From Loripinus fragilis (taxonomy: Eukaryota > Mollusca > Bivalvia > Lucinida > Lucinidae): a DNA stretch of 64,000 nucleotides. The stretch covers positions 57,312,811-57,376,810 of the forward strand of contig OZ026522.1 of the NCBI GenBank assembly GCA_964019695.1, written 5' to 3'. The translations under genes and the position numbers were made by a program. Of the stretch, positions 19,012-30,655 are shown in pieces. Position 1 is the first letter of the stretch, and every line of letters starts with the position of its first letter. The notes under the pieces were generated by a model, which saw only the letters and a list, made by a program, of their open reading frames with translations, ran no database searches and was not told where the DNA came from.

Positions 19012-19216
19012 TAGGGAGCGCAGTGGCTCAGTGGTAGAGTGCTTGACTCGAGACCGAAGGGCTGCGGGTTCGAGCCTCACCGGCGTCACTGCGTTGTGTC
19101 CTTGAGCAAGACACATTTATCCTAGCTTAGTACTGGTTCAACCCAGGAAGACCCGTCCCGCATAACTGAAAGATTGTTGAGTGGACGTAAAGAATCAAAT
19201 CAAACAAACAAACAAA
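19012..19216 (+). mobile_element. tRNA-derived SINE, copy 2 (full length)
   Basis: Pol III promoter visible: A box TGGCTCAGTGG (19023 onward) and B box GGTTCGAGCC. A non-tRNA body follows, then a CAAAC-repeat tail. The 13-bp duplication ATTAATCTATAGG at 18999-19011 and 19217-19229 proves insertion by target-primed reverse transcription. Confidence 0.92.
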
Positions 19217-19431
19217 ATTAATCTATAGGAAAATGATGATTTTTTAAGTGAAATTGGTATCGACAAAGCATCATTTTTGTGACTTTTAAATTAGATTTCC
19301 TATCCATGCAGAATTTTTGTCATGGAGTTTACTTGCCACAGGTCTTTGTGCATTACGAGATATTTGATCTTCAACCTTGGTATTTACATGATACACTCAA
19401 TGTTATTTGGGCCTTAACACGAAGAAACCTG

Positions 19432-19640
19432 ACTTTGTTGCATGCAAACAACAAAGACGCAGACCAACCTGCACCTCCACACAGTCTGGTAAGTGCCTTT
19501 GTTATTTGTTTTTTCTAGAAATATAAAGTAATCAAACTTGGTCCAAGGAAAATTTCAATGTTCTAGCTACTATCTGTAGCACAGCCATACCTTGTTGATA
19601 ACCGCGAAGACAGGTTGTATGCGTCATCGCCCATATATTA
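19432..19640 (+). repeat. Interspersed repeat family A, copy 2
   Basis: Diverged relative of 1531-1737 (AACAACAAAGACGCAGACCA, then AATTTCAATGTTCTAG, then GAAGACAGGTTG). The ORF that crosses it at 19279-19518 is not supported. Confidence 0.5.
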
Positions 19641-19768
19641 GCTAAAACTTGAGATTTTGGTACTTATCGCTTATGCCAGCAGAGAAGGCTCTAATGAGCC
19701 TGTGCATCTGTTCACTCTTGCTAGAGCCGTTGCTGCTCCCATACATGATAAAGGCTCTAGACTTCTAG

Positions 19769-20030
19769 ACCCACATGGGTGAAAGTCTTCAGGATTATTC
19801 ATGAATTCAGCATTTTGAGGCTTACTTTCTATGGACTTTCATATCTCATTTGCACAAGATTCTGAATGAAGCAGATTATAATAGCTTTGTTGATTAATTT
19901 TCTGTATATCTAAAGACGATTGATCATTTAATCTTCAAATAGTCAATATTTGTAGGCATACTGCAAGTGTTTAGATTTTATTTTTCTAAAGATCAGGATT
20001 TTGGAAATTTAGAAGTTTCATCCAAGTGCC
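19769..20030 (+). repeat. MITE family B, diverged copy
   Basis: Begins ACATGGGTGAAAGTCTTCAG and ends with a degraded complement (GAAGTTTCATCC), as in 25306-25535. Confidence 0.5.
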
Positions 20031-20164
20031 CTCTGGATAGCTGTATATACACCTTTAACTCTTTATTAACTGATGGTTTCTCCCATCTGGTTTGATACAA
20101 TAAACTTGGGATGGTCCTTTGTATATATTGAGGGGTCACAGGATATAATTTCCAAATAAAATGT

Positions 20165-20224
20165 TAGCAAACAGTTTAGACCCTGATGAAATGCGACATT
20201 TCATCTGCATCTTCACTGTTTGCC
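20165..20224. repeat. GCAAACAGT hairpin MITE, copy 3
   Basis: Inverted ends AGCAAACAGT / ACTGTTTGC with a GAAATG..CATTTC centre. Confidence 0.6.
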
Positions 20225-20237
20225 AAATAACGCATTT

Positions 20238-20485
20238 GCATAAGTGAAAGTTTTCAAGATTAATCCTGAATTCAGAATTTTGAGGCTGACTTTCCATAGA
20301 AAGTCAGCCTCAAAATGCTGAATTAAGGAGATTATAGTAGCTTCTCTGATTAATTTTTAGATGATAATTCTAAACACAATTAACCATTTAAACATGAAAT
20401 TATTCTTTTTGTAGGCATCTAGCAGGTTTAAAAATTTAAATTTCTAAGTTTCAGGATTTTGAAAATTTTACACTTTCACCCATGC
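20238..20485. mobile_element. MITE family B, nearly complete copy
   Basis: Terminal inverted repeats built on GTGAAAGT / ACTTTCAC; it contains an added perfect hairpin, GGCTGACTTTCCATAGAAAG followed by its complement, near 20282-20318. Confidence 0.6.
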
Positions 20486-21015
20486 ATTTAGGAGTCGCTA
20501 ATATACAGTGGGTTAAAGTATGGCTAATGTGATAAGTATCATTATCCAATCAGTTGACGGCCCATTTATTGGTTTGATAAGATTACAAGGATGTAATTTT
20601 CTTTCCCTGTAAATATGATGCTAAAAATTGCTTGGTGAAAATTCAGTATCTTAACATCTACCATTCTATCCTTCTTTCTTGCTGTCTGATCTGTCAGTAT
20701 GTCTCATTTATAGGATTTGTTCAGATGAATAAGGGTACTAGACCTGATAAACTCTGCCTTAATAGTTTATAAAAAAACAAATTCACCGGAACAAAGCTTA
20801 AAAATGTTTATAAAGCAAAAATAAGCAGTCTCAAAATATGGTCATTTATACTTAATTTTTTGTTTATATATGTATATTTATATAGAGTGCATGAAAGTTG
20901 CGATTATTTGTGCTTGAAGTGCTTAAACATTTGTTTGATATGAGAGTCATATGTGAGTTTTCGTGATTATTCCTGTATTCAGGATTTTGATGCTGACTTC
21001 CCATAGATAGTAGTG

Positions 21016-22154
21016 CACATAGGTTTAGAATTTTGAAATAGTTTTGCACTCAGTGCACTTATTGGTTCGAATGGGATTCTAAGGGTGAATGAGTTGGAAG
21101 CTAGTATTAACACACCAATGTATGATTAGTATTATAATGGGGTTGACGGAAATTCTTTCTGGTTAGAGTTTTAAATGCATGTTTTAAAGGTTGTGAGATT
21201 TTGGCAAAAATTTATTTATTGAAAGGGTTTCATCCAGATGCTTTCAATCCAAATGTCTTTACGGAAAACTAAGAAACATATCACCATTTTGCTGATGAAA
21301 AAAATATCAAGGGTTCTCACAGTCTTGAAAAGTAATTGAATATAGAGGTCTTTCTTGAAAAGTCCTTGAAAAGGAAATCTGCCTTGAAAAGAAAATCTGT
21401 CTTGAAAAGTCCTTGAAAAGAAAACGTGTCTTAAAGTCTTTGAAATCTTACTATTTTTCACAGGACTCCACTCTGTTAGCTGAGACACGAGTCAGTCTAA
21501 AATTGCTGTGCCTTTATTTGGTGCAACATATACTGCACCAAATAAAGACACAATAATTTTATACTACATGTAAATTTCTAATACTCATTTTCCATTTTTC
21601 TGAATATAGCATTTGTAGAGTGTAATTTTAAAGTGTAATTTTCCATATCTCTATATTTATCTTCCTTTTAAATCTGTATCAGTTTCTGATCCTGTGTAGG
21701 TTAAAGGCTCTGTTGCTTGTGTAATTTTATTTCCTCACAAAGTGTAAATCAATAATTCACAAGCTTATAGTTCTTGAAAACTGTAGTTTTTGTTTGTTTC
21801 AAAGTCCTTAAATTTTATACAGACTTAACTGTATGAACCCTGATATCTAAGCTAATGGGCTATAAGACACAATATTGTATGTGAGTATAGATGTTATGGG
21901 TTTTGTATGAGTAGCGAGATGTTGGTTAAATTTTGTATTGATGAGATTAAGAATATTCGGTGCAAATGTTTTTCTTTATTTATTATGCAGTCCCTTTATA
22001 ATACACCTCCTTATAAAGCTGTTTTTGATAAAGCATGGCCAGATTGTGGCACCCAATTTTTTTTTTTACTATGGAATTGTACAAAGGGTTTATAGAAAAA
22101 TGACCATGAAACGGTCATTTTTCTGTCAATTCTTTTTTAAATTTGTCCCATTTA
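21016..22154. other. No gene recognised
   Basis: AT-rich. 21330-21430 holds five to six degenerate copies of CTTGAAAAGTCCTTGAAAAG-like units, and 21513-21547 is a short palindrome (TTTGGTGCA...TGCACCAAA). ORFs at 21216-21488 and 21907-22171 show no recognisable domain. Confidence 0.4.
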
Positions 22155-22356
22155 CAGTAAAACCTGTGTAAAACAGCCACTCAAAAATAGACAAAAAGAT
22201 CTTAATAACAATTGGTAGCTTAATAAAGGTCGAAAAATATTGCTGAATGCTCCCCTTGGAGCATTCAGCAATACTTTTGACCAGCTATAATGATAATTGG
22301 TCTTGGATAAAATATTTGGTCTCATTTAGGGTGGCCGTTTTACACAGGTTTTACTG
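22155..22356. mobile_element. Palindromic Tc1/mariner-like MITE
   Basis: 202 bp with inverted ends CAGTAAAACCTGTGTAAAAC / complement, flanked by TA at 22153-22154 and 22357-22358, and a central hairpin on GCTGAATGCTCC / GGAGCATTCAGC. TA duplication is the mariner signature; no transposase. Confidence 0.75.
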
Positions 22357-22671
22357 TATAACCCTGTCCATATCTAAGGACCCCAAATATAGCGATATAA
22401 AGGGACTACACTGTATATGTATATAGGTTTAAATTTGCTTAAAAGATGCATACCTGCCGACATTTTGTGCTTCTTTTTATTTTTTTATGATCTGTTGAAT
22501 AGCTAATCTGTGTCATCTAGATTGTTAAAAATGATTTTTGCATAAGTAGAGTGCATTGCACATGGGCAGAATGCAGTTCATACATGGCAATTTGCTTTGC
22601 TAGAGGCTGGCATGGCATGTATGTAAGGAATGGTATTAGCTAACACATGGTATTGGCCTCAGTGTGGGAAA

Positions 22672-22880
22672 ATCTGTCTTCAGGGTTTGCGAACAACAAA
22701 TGCACAGACCAGCCTGCACATCATGCAGACTGATAAGTGCCTTTATTATTCACTTATTGGAAAGAAGCATATCTAGACTTGTTATGGGCGAAATTTCAAT
22801 TTTCTAGGTCAGTCTCTGTAGCTGAGATGGCTGGTTTGAGTCTGGCTTTGCGGTAACCCTGAAGACAGATTTTGTCATGT
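22672..22880 (+). repeat. Interspersed repeat family A, copy 3
   Basis: Closest relative of 1531-1737, sharing GGGTTTGCGAACAACA, CTCTGTAGCTGAGATGG-like and the final GACAGATTTTGTCATG-like block. Confidence 0.65.
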
Positions 22881-23583
22881 CTTTAAATTTGCATGCAGAG
22901 CTATCAAGTGGGGATGGAAGTCTAGTATTTGGTTCAAGCCTTTCACCACTTCCATACTTTTTGTATGCCTGCAGCTAAGGCTCTGTCGAGGCTGCATTTT
23001 TACCCAGGCATGTCTAAGCTTTCCTTGCTTGCAAATGCAATAAGTACCTAGATCTCGTGTGTTTGCTTATGTAGTATTAAATTTTCAAAACGGATTTTCA
23101 ATTTTCCTATAGTAATATGTATTTATAAGAATTTTTATCTATAATATTAATAAGTATGATATTTCTTAAGAATTCCTTCAACAATGTAAAAAAAAATGTA
23201 ATAATTTCTGCCAGTATATATTCTTAGCAATTTTTAATGAGTTTGGCATATAACCTTTTTCATTCTGGATACAGGTAAACGGGTACTTTTAACACGTGAA
23301 ATACCACATGGTTTGAAATGCCACACATTAGGCAGTATTTCATCAGGCTCTGCACTGCTTGCTAAGAAAAAGTCCATGATCTGCTCTGTACGTATGTTAC
23401 TAATGCATGTAATGTATTTACCACTTTAATATTTGGACACTTTTAACCCTCCGTATTCTGATGGATTTTCCCATACATATTGATACAATAAGTATGGGAT
23501 TGCCCATTGTGTACTTGAAGGGGTCTCGGGTAGAATTTTCTAAATTATGATGTATTTCTGTCCCTGATGGTTGTTTTAATCTT
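22881..23583. other. No gene recognised
   Basis: AT-rich non-coding sequence without repeats that I can match inside the window. Confidence 0.4.
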
Positions 23584-23642
23584 AGCAAACAGTGCAGATG
23601 CTGATAAAATGCAGCATTTCATTTGGGTCTTTACTGTTTGCC
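23584..23642. repeat. GCAAACAGT hairpin MITE, copy 4
   Basis: Inverted ends AGCAAACAGT / ACTGTTTGC. Confidence 0.6.
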
Positions 23643-24179
23643 AAAGTACCCATTTAGGGGTTTCCCGTATACAAAGGGTTGAAACTTTTAAACAACATGC
23701 ATTTATCCTAGAATTTGGCCTGGTCAATTTGACTGATTAATAAGATGTGTAAAAGATAGCGTTTCGAATAGGCCAAAAGTGTAAATCCTGATCAGAATGC
23801 TCCTTTAGTAGCAGGCTGATCTCGAGTCATGCTGTATGATTAGGACTTTCTTTCTAAATATGTTGGGAAAATACAATTCAAAAGTTCTTATATGATGAAG
23901 GTTCTATTTATATTTTGGGGAATAGCAATACTCCAGTATTTGAATATGTGTCAGAATGAGATCTTTGTTTGTTATCTAATGTGCAACATGGGATAGGGTC
24001 CCTAGAATAGTCCCCTTTAGGTCCACACAGGGCTGCCATTTTTGGGTCGAAGTTGAAGAGCAGTCATCTGTTTGTTATATTGATGGGAACAGAGAAAATG
24101 CTGGTTTCACTGCCATTGAACAATGCACATACTGTGCAATCTCACCAGACCCTTTGCTAGCAAGCTTACACACATAAAC

Positions 24180-24375
24180 GGGCAGATCCAGGATTTCTGG
24201 AAGGGGGGTCTTTAGGTATAGAGGTATGGGGGAGGGGTTCGCTTTGATGATTTTATCTCATTTTTCTTAAATATCCCATGAAAATGAAATAATTTGGTCT
24301 CAGTGAGACCAAATTATTTCATTTTCTTGGGATATTTAAAACGGGTGGGGGGAGGGGGGGTTCTACCACCACTGG
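24180..24375. mobile_element. G/C-end MITE with GGTCTC hairpin, copy 1
   Basis: Ends AGATCCAGGATTTCTGG..GGGGGG around a long hairpin (24269-24339) whose arms meet at GGTCTCAGTGAGACC. A related copy lies at 35129-35341. Confidence 0.55.
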
Positions 24376-25080
24376 TAAAGTAGTGATGTAGATGAAGACT
24401 TGTCAAATTTAGGCTTTTAGCCCCACTAAATAGCTGCACATTTAGGGAAAACAAGTTTCATGAGCTGACCCATTTGTTCCTAGAAGTTTAACAAGTGTAA
24501 ATTTTTGACCTTAGGGTAAAGTGAAAACTGATGAAAAAACTTAACTTTTTGCATGCTGGGTATTTTTTATGCTTTTTATGTCCTCTGCTGACTTTTTTTC
24601 AAAATTAAATTTTTCAAAAATGAACACTATCAGAGTTCTAAACAGTTTGGATCCAGATCAGGACCAACATTCTGTTGGTCATGATCTGGGTCCAAACTGT
24701 TTGTAAATGTTATCGGCAGATGGCAAAACTCGCCACTGGCAAGGAAATAGTTAAATTGTCTACTCAATGAGGTATCTTTTCTCTTTAGGGCCCATAACCC
24801 TGTTGTGCTTTTTGTCTTTTATTTTTGTTATCTGTCTTGCACTTCCAATGCATATTTGATTGCTTTATTATTTGATCTTATTTTCTTGCAGTGTAGCATT
24901 TACTGTAAAAAAAGGTTTAAAAATAAATCCATAGGTGTTAATGTCTTGATGCTTGTTTTCTTTTAATGTTATTGGACAATAATATCAAGAGCTAATCATG
25001 TATGTAGCTTTTTTATCAGGTTTTATAAACATTGCTTGCTCATTAACTATTTCCTTGCTAGCAGTGACTTTTGTAGTCTG
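24376..25080. repeat. Non-coding stretch with GCAAACAGT hairpin MITE, copy 5
   Basis: The hairpin at 24639-24703 (AAACAGTTTGGATCCAGATC and complement) is the only structured part; the rest is AT-rich without genes. Confidence 0.5.
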
Positions 25081-25091
25081 CCAATAACCTT

Positions 25092-25158
25092 TGCAAACAG
25101 TTTGGACCTGGATCAGGACCGACAAAACGTTGGTTCTGATTTGTATCCAGACTGTTTA
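25092..25158. repeat. GCAAACAGT hairpin MITE, copy 6
   Basis: GCAAACAGTTTGGACC with a diverged complement ending ACTGTTT. Confidence 0.6.
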
Positions 25159-25305
25159 TTACCCTGATAGCGTTACCGAAAGGATTTTCTGAACAAGTTA
25201 CATTTAAAAACATCAGGAGACGACAACAAATGCATGAAAAAAACAACTAGCATGCAAAGAGTTATATGGCCAAGCAGGACTGCAAATCGTGTTACTAACT
25301 GTGCC

Positions 25306-25535
25306 ACATGGGTGAAAGTTTTCAGGATTATTCCTGAATTCAGGATTTTGATGCTGACAGGCTCAAAATGCTGAATTAGTGAGATCATAACAGCTTTCAT
25401 GAATTAAAATCAGTCTGTCTAAGGACATTTGACTGTTTAAATTTGAAATTGTGAATATTTAGAGGGCATATGCAAGTTTTAAGATTGGAGTTGGGAACAT
25501 TCAGGAATTCGGAAATTTTGAACTTTCACCCATGT
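25306..25535. mobile_element. MITE family B, best copy
   Basis: 230 bp with inverted ends ACATGGGTGAAAGTT / AACTTTCACCCATGT and a second inner pair on CAGGATTATTCCTGAATTC. No target duplication was obvious. Related copies at 14062, 19769, 20238 and a fragment at 20925-21015. Confidence 0.65.
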
Positions 25536-26020
25536 TTGCCATCGTTCAACAATATGCCTTAGATGACAACCCCCCCTGCATCTAGGCTATTTTAACCGAA
25601 TTTCACAGGATTATTATAGAGTAGCTGTAGTATAGGAGGTTTTAGGAAATCCCAAAGTGACGTCATTTTCGCGCATGCGCATATCCGTGGCCGTCAACGG
25701 TTCGTCCAGCTCTATGGAATCTGTGTTAAATGTGGGTTTATATTTTGAGAAAATGGGCTTTTATAGCAAATGTCATATCAAAACTTGTTTGTATTCTTTG
25801 ATATACATTCAATATACATCTTACCGATAAATAAAGGTTCCGAATAACAAACGTTTATCCATTTAAAAGGCAAAATATGAGGCTGTGGGAAGTCCAGAAG
25901 TGTCGAGCAGAGCGCTGATATTTTCTTCCAATATAACCCATAAAACTTTAAACTTGTAAAATTTTGGTTTGTTTATGCACTTTTATGATGAACAGAGTGA
26001 ATCCACCGGCTTGTTTGCCA

Positions 26021-26022
<2 letters not shown>

Positions 26023-26064
<42 letters not shown>
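26023..26064. repeat. (TC)n microsatellite
   Basis: About 21 uninterrupted TC units. Confidence 0.95.
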
Positions 26065-26067
<3 letters not shown>

Positions 26068-26476
26068 CGCATCCGTGATATCATCTCAAAACCAGTGATT
26101 ATTGACAGTCCAAAATGAAGCTTAATTAGGCTAATTAAAAACAGTTAACTTACGATTAATTTGTCCCAAAGAAATAACTAAAATTCCATCTTAAATATTT
26201 GATTTTCACGGTTGACACCGTTCTAACAGATCCGTTTTATCACCCTCTGTTGAATAAATGAACGACACGCCCCGCGGACAGGCGGAATCAGAGTGTTTTT
26301 ATTGGTGTAGTAAAAGAGGGGGTCATAAAAGATCTTAAAAGGATGCCGACATTCTGGACCCAAATTTCTGGGTCCGAGATTATAACACATTTTAACAAGT
26401 CTGACATAATGCAACGACACTGAATTCGTTCTCTATCAGTTACATTTTAAATCGTTGCCGTGTTTTTGTATAAACA

Positions 26477-26686
26477 CTAGCTAATATATATTGTCTGTCT
26501 GTCAGGACATGTGTATTTATGTTTCTATCCGTCTGTCTGTCTGAACATGCACACAGAAAGGAACATACATGTGCATGTTCAGACGGACAGACGGATACAT
26601 GTGCATGTTCAGACAGACAGGCGGATAGAAACAAAAATACACATGTCCTGACAGACAGACAGACGGACAGACATTATATATTAGCT
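26477..26686. repeat. Foldback palindrome built on GTCTGTCTGTC
   Basis: The left arm from 26477 (TAGCTAATATATATTGTCTG onward) recurs inverted with end 26686; arms of roughly 75 bp match with few changes. The centre also repeats an ACATGTGCATGTTCAGAC unit twice. Confidence 0.8.
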
Positions 26687-26974
26687 ACTACTTTTCCAAA
26701 AAACATGCAATGAATTAAATTGAAACTGGCCTGTCTGTAAATGCGCATATACATGTATGTAGGTTTATCAGTCTGTACGCATATACACACTTATGTTTCT
26801 ATCAGTTTTTCTGTCTCTCTGTACATGCGCATGTATGCACAAAAGCTTCAGTTAACACATATTTTGTCGTATAACTGTCCACTTCTTCTTCTGAATATCC
26901 ATCTTCATCTTACTTATGCTCCCGCGAATCTGCGCAGGCTAACGTGAGGCAATGCAAAAAAGTTGATATTGTGC

Positions 26975-27690
26975 AGTCTCGAATGAGCCTTCGCTGTTCG
27001 AGAGGAAAATGTAATTATATTTTAGCGCCGTCGTGTGCGCATTCGCTACTCGAGAAGAAAGTCAAAATTATATTTTTCTTTTTTCAGCCCCTAGTTTATG
27101 TCCACAATCAAATGTACATGTGTCGACTGTTGATAACCTTTGAAAACAGTTCAGACCCGACAAAATGTTTTCGCGAGAATGCCTGCATGTGCCTTGTCGT
27201 ATCAGCCTTCGCTGCTCGAGAAAAAATGTTCTGTTTCTTTTTCAGCGCCCATTTGTGTCCTTATTCATCTGCTACTAGTGTCGTCCGCTGATAACCTTTT
27301 CAAACAGCTTGGCCCCAGGTCAGACCCGGCAAAACTTTCTTGCGAAAATGGCGCGCATGTGAAGTCCCGCATGAGCCTTCGCTGCTGGAGAGGAAAGTTT
27401 TTTTTATTATTTTTAAGTGCACATTTCTGTTCTTCAACTTCCTCAATTATTTTATAGCACTGAGTTTTCTTGCAGGAATACGCTTAGGCTAAGTGCAGCC
27501 TCATATTAGCATTCTCTGCTTGAGAGGAAAGTGTTGTTGTTTTTTCAGCGACCATCTCATTCTGTCCGTTTTTTTGTTAGTTCCTTTCTATCCACAATCA
27601 ATTATTCAGTTTTGTTGAAATAGCTGTTTTAGCAGTGTGTGTTCTTGTGAGAATGCACACATGAGCCTTCGCTGCTCGAGAGGATTTTTT
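26975..27690 (+). repeat. Degenerate tandem repeat with GAGCCTTCGCTGCTCGAGAG
   Basis: The 20-bp core recurs at about 26986, 27207, 27371, 27510 (weak) and 27663, each followed by GGAAA and a T-rich stretch. Spacing is 140-220 bp. The overlapping ORFs repeat because the DNA repeats; no domain is visible. Confidence 0.6.
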
Positions 27691-28315
27691 AAATATATTT
27701 TTGGGTCGAGTTGCCCTGCACCTAAGATGAATTCCTACACGATGCGACATGGTGAAATTTTGTACGTGCAATTAAATAATGCAATGTTCATATATTTCAA
27801 AATGTGTTCCATTTGTAAGTTCTTTACAATAATAGTTGAAAATATCTAAGCATTCGGTTTCAGAGTCTAGTTACATAAAATAAATTAAAAAAAAATTAAA
27901 AAACCGCCTTGTTTATTGTTAGCAAACACTTTTTAAAGAAATTAAATGAGGTGTGTCGTTGAAAAAAGTTCGTTAATTATCAAAATAGTTGCCTTAAAAT
28001 GGTTAATTTTTGTTGTGTTAAATTGAATTGAAAAGTTTAACGGCTCCCGATTTATGCATTTCATACACAACGACAGACAAATTATCTCAATAAATGTTAA
28101 TATTATTTGCCGAAGTATTTCTAGATGCATTCAAGATGCATTTACAATTCGCATTTATATTAATTAAATAGCAAATTGTAACAAGGGAACTTAAAATCGG
28201 TGGAAAATGTTGAAAAGTCTACTGCTTTCCCTATCTAGACAATACACAGTTGACGGCCAGTATATCCCAAGTCTATTTATAGAACCGGAAGTACGTCACG
28301 ATAAAACCTCCTATA

Positions 28316-29180
28316 GTAATCTCCTTTTAAACCAGGAGACACAGGTTTGATTCCTGGCTTTTCCAGGCTGTAGGTTGTGAGTAAGGCATATCCCCCATCT
28401 CTCTTGGTGGGATATTAGGAACCAACCAACGAGTGTTGGCAGCCGAAGGCTGCCAACACGAGAGTTGGTTGCTTTTACGATTAGACATGCTTTTTTCAGT
28501 GACATACCCCACCCACTTCTACATACTAGGCCACAATTTTTCGACCGTCAAATCAACTTCCGGCTACTGGAGCCTGGAGGTTGTTTCCGGTGTATTTCCG
28601 CACTGAATACAACTATCTTGCTAAATTAAACACTCAGAGCAATGCTTCCATCACCACTTGTTAGAAATAAAACAAACCTTATTCTAGAAGATCTGTTACG
28701 ATTTTTTTCCAAACGGAAACCGCTCCGACAAACTTTTCATTTCCATTTCGACGGATCATATCACATGAAATAAGTCACATCAATACTGCAGTCTTTTTTT
28801 GCGACAATACCCTTTCCGTCACAAACTCTTTTATTTTCGTTTGATAAAACGTCCGATAAAACATGTGGAAGCCATTTCCTTAACTTCCACTTGCTGTCAA
28901 TTTATTGTTGTTGTTTTTGCAATCCATTGCGTCATTTAAAATGTAAATGACGTCACGTCATTGTAACACAAAGGACAAACTCCCCAACAGTTGCCAACGT
29001 CCCAGACTCGGGACCAAATTCGGGGCGCATCAAAATCGTATCTAAAATACAAATAGCAACATGTAATTGGATCAAAAGTTCATTAAAAAGTGACAGAGAA
29101 AATAATTTGACGATAATGTCCAAAGCACATGACATGCACGTCTTCAAACCATGAGCAAAACATCTGAAGAGTGAGTTTTC
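28316..29180. other. No gene; strong hairpin at 28418-28475
   Basis: The hairpin pairs TGTTGGCAGCC with GGCTGCCAACA across GAA, with outer CCAAC/GTTGG pairs. The rest is non-coding. Confidence 0.45.
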
Positions 29181-29462
29181 ATGCGAGGATCAAGAGGGGG
29201 AAAGGGGGTCCGAACCCACCCCCAGGAAAATCACAAGTTATTTGGATTCTTACACATTGATCCCCCCCCCCCCCCCCGGTTAAAGTTTGATCCCCCCCCC
29301 CCCCCGGAAAATGTTGGACCCTCTCTGGAGTCTTGGAAAAGTATAGTTTTCTTTAAAAAGAACCGTAAATTAAGTTGATGACTGAAAAAACTTGTGGCGG
29401 ATGGGCCTGGACCCCCCCCCCCCCCCCCCCCCGCTCCCCGACGATATTTCCTGGGTCCGTGC
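29181..29462. mobile_element. C-rich MITE, copy 2
   Basis: Starts ATGCGAGGATCAAGAGGGGG and ends in CCTGGGTCCGTGCAT, a degraded inverted pair, with C runs of up to about 20. Same family as 30228-30592 and 47420-47732. Confidence 0.6.
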
Positions 29463-29933
29463 ATGCAGTATGATTAGGAAATACCACAATCTTACAATGC
29501 AGACCAACCCACAGTAACGTTAGAAAGAGCCACAAACTAAAGCTTAGACATCGGTACGACAACTAAATAAAGCAGCCATCTCCATCTTCCTCGTCAAGAT
29601 GTTTGCAAAACTAGAGAGGGCACAGAGGTATACATAACAAAGACGGAGAATAAACAAACGGAAGGAACATTGATTAAACTGTGAATCAACAACAACAACC
29701 GAATGAATGTATGAGGAGTTGCGCTCACAAAATACCCATGTACATTGTATTGTAGAGGCTTGTTTAGAGGGGGGGGGGGGGGGGGGGGTTAACAATATTC
29801 CTTGAAGTAAACAGGCAAGTATCCCTCATGAACTGGCAAATATCCCCATCTTTTTTTTCTGAATATCCAATATCCCTGACAGTAACAAAATTATTGGACA
29901 CAGTAAGGTCCTATACCATTATGGCATAATGTA
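29463..29933. other. No gene; poly-G run at about 29768-29788
   Basis: The stretch at 29480-29530 (AATACCACAATCTTACAATG...) resembles 37285-37330 and 63365-63420, so it holds a short dispersed repeat. Nothing else recognised. Confidence 0.4.
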
Positions 29934-29935
29934 TA

Positions 29936-30175
29936 GAGTAAAGTCGGGTATATTCGGACAGACGGCTTATTTCGGACGGTGTATTATTGGGTCCGAGTTT
30001 CGGACAGCAACCTTGTTTGTTTCATATTTCAAATACTGGAATAAAAATAAATTACCTAAGCAAATAGTGAAACTCCTGATGTGACGGCTCATAAGGAGCC
30101 GTCTCATCTGGATTAGCACTATTTGTAAATGTGTGTCCGAATTTACCTGATGTCCGAATTTACCCGACTTTACCC
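29936..30175. mobile_element. Tc1/mariner-like MITE with TTCGGACA ends
   Basis: 240 bp, inverted ends GAGTAAAGTCGGGTA / complement of GGGTAAAGTCGGGTA, each followed by A/T-ATTCGGACA; flanked by TA at 29934-29935 and 30176-30177. Central hairpin ACGGCTC/GAGCCGT. Confidence 0.75.
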
Positions 30176-30227
30176 TACCGGGAAGTTTACACATGTAGTG
30201 AGGTAGAGTTACCCGGCGATGAGACCA

Positions 30228-30469
30228 TATGCGGATCCAGAGGGGGTGATAGGGGGTCCGGACCCCCCCCCCCCCACCCCGGAAAATCACAAGTTATATG
30301 GGTGGGTTTCTATAGAAATTAACACTTGGACCCTGGACCCCTCCCCCCCCCCCCCCCCCCCCTAGAAAAGTTGGAACCCCTCGATCCCTTGAAAAGTATA
30401 GTTTTCTCTGTTATAAAACCATCGGACCCCGGCCCTCTGTAAACTGTAAAATAAGTTGAGGACTAAAAG

Positions 30470-30514
<45 letters not shown>

Positions 30515-30592
30515 AACAACGTTGTCCAGGCTGTTTTCTGGCCGTCAGACTACCCCCCTCCCCCCCTGACAAAAATTCTTAGATCCGCGCAT
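30228..30592. mobile_element. C-rich MITE, copy 3, with 44-nt poly-A
   Basis: Ends ATGCGGATCCAGAGGGGG and AGATCCGCGCAT in inverted orientation. Contains C runs and an uninterrupted A run at 30470-30513. Confidence 0.65.
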
Positions 30593-30655
30593 GGAGACTA
30601 TGCATTCTACCAAAGATCACCAGCCATCAGCCGATGCGCGTTCATAGACGTATAC

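Larger units (their letters stand above)
25631..28315. mobile_element. Candidate 2.7-kb TIR element with internal foldback and tandem repeats
   Basis: TATAGGAGGTTTTA at 25631-25644 recurs inverted at 28302-28315, and both ends run into GTGACGT inside. Between them lie a (TC)21 tract (26023-26064), a foldback (26477-26686) and degenerate tandem repeats (26975-27690), but no transposase. The repeat pairing suggests one non-autonomous element; the 14-bp TIR is short and no target duplication is evident. Confidence 0.45.

Noticed and set aside
26440..26713. Cysteine-rich ORFs on both strands
   Set aside because: Produced by the GTCTGTCTGTC foldback; translation merely mirrors the repeat.
26944..27457. 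ORFs of 105-115 codons with repeated SLRCSRGK-like words
   Set aside because: The repetition follows the degenerate DNA tandem repeat and there is no codon-level conservation between units.
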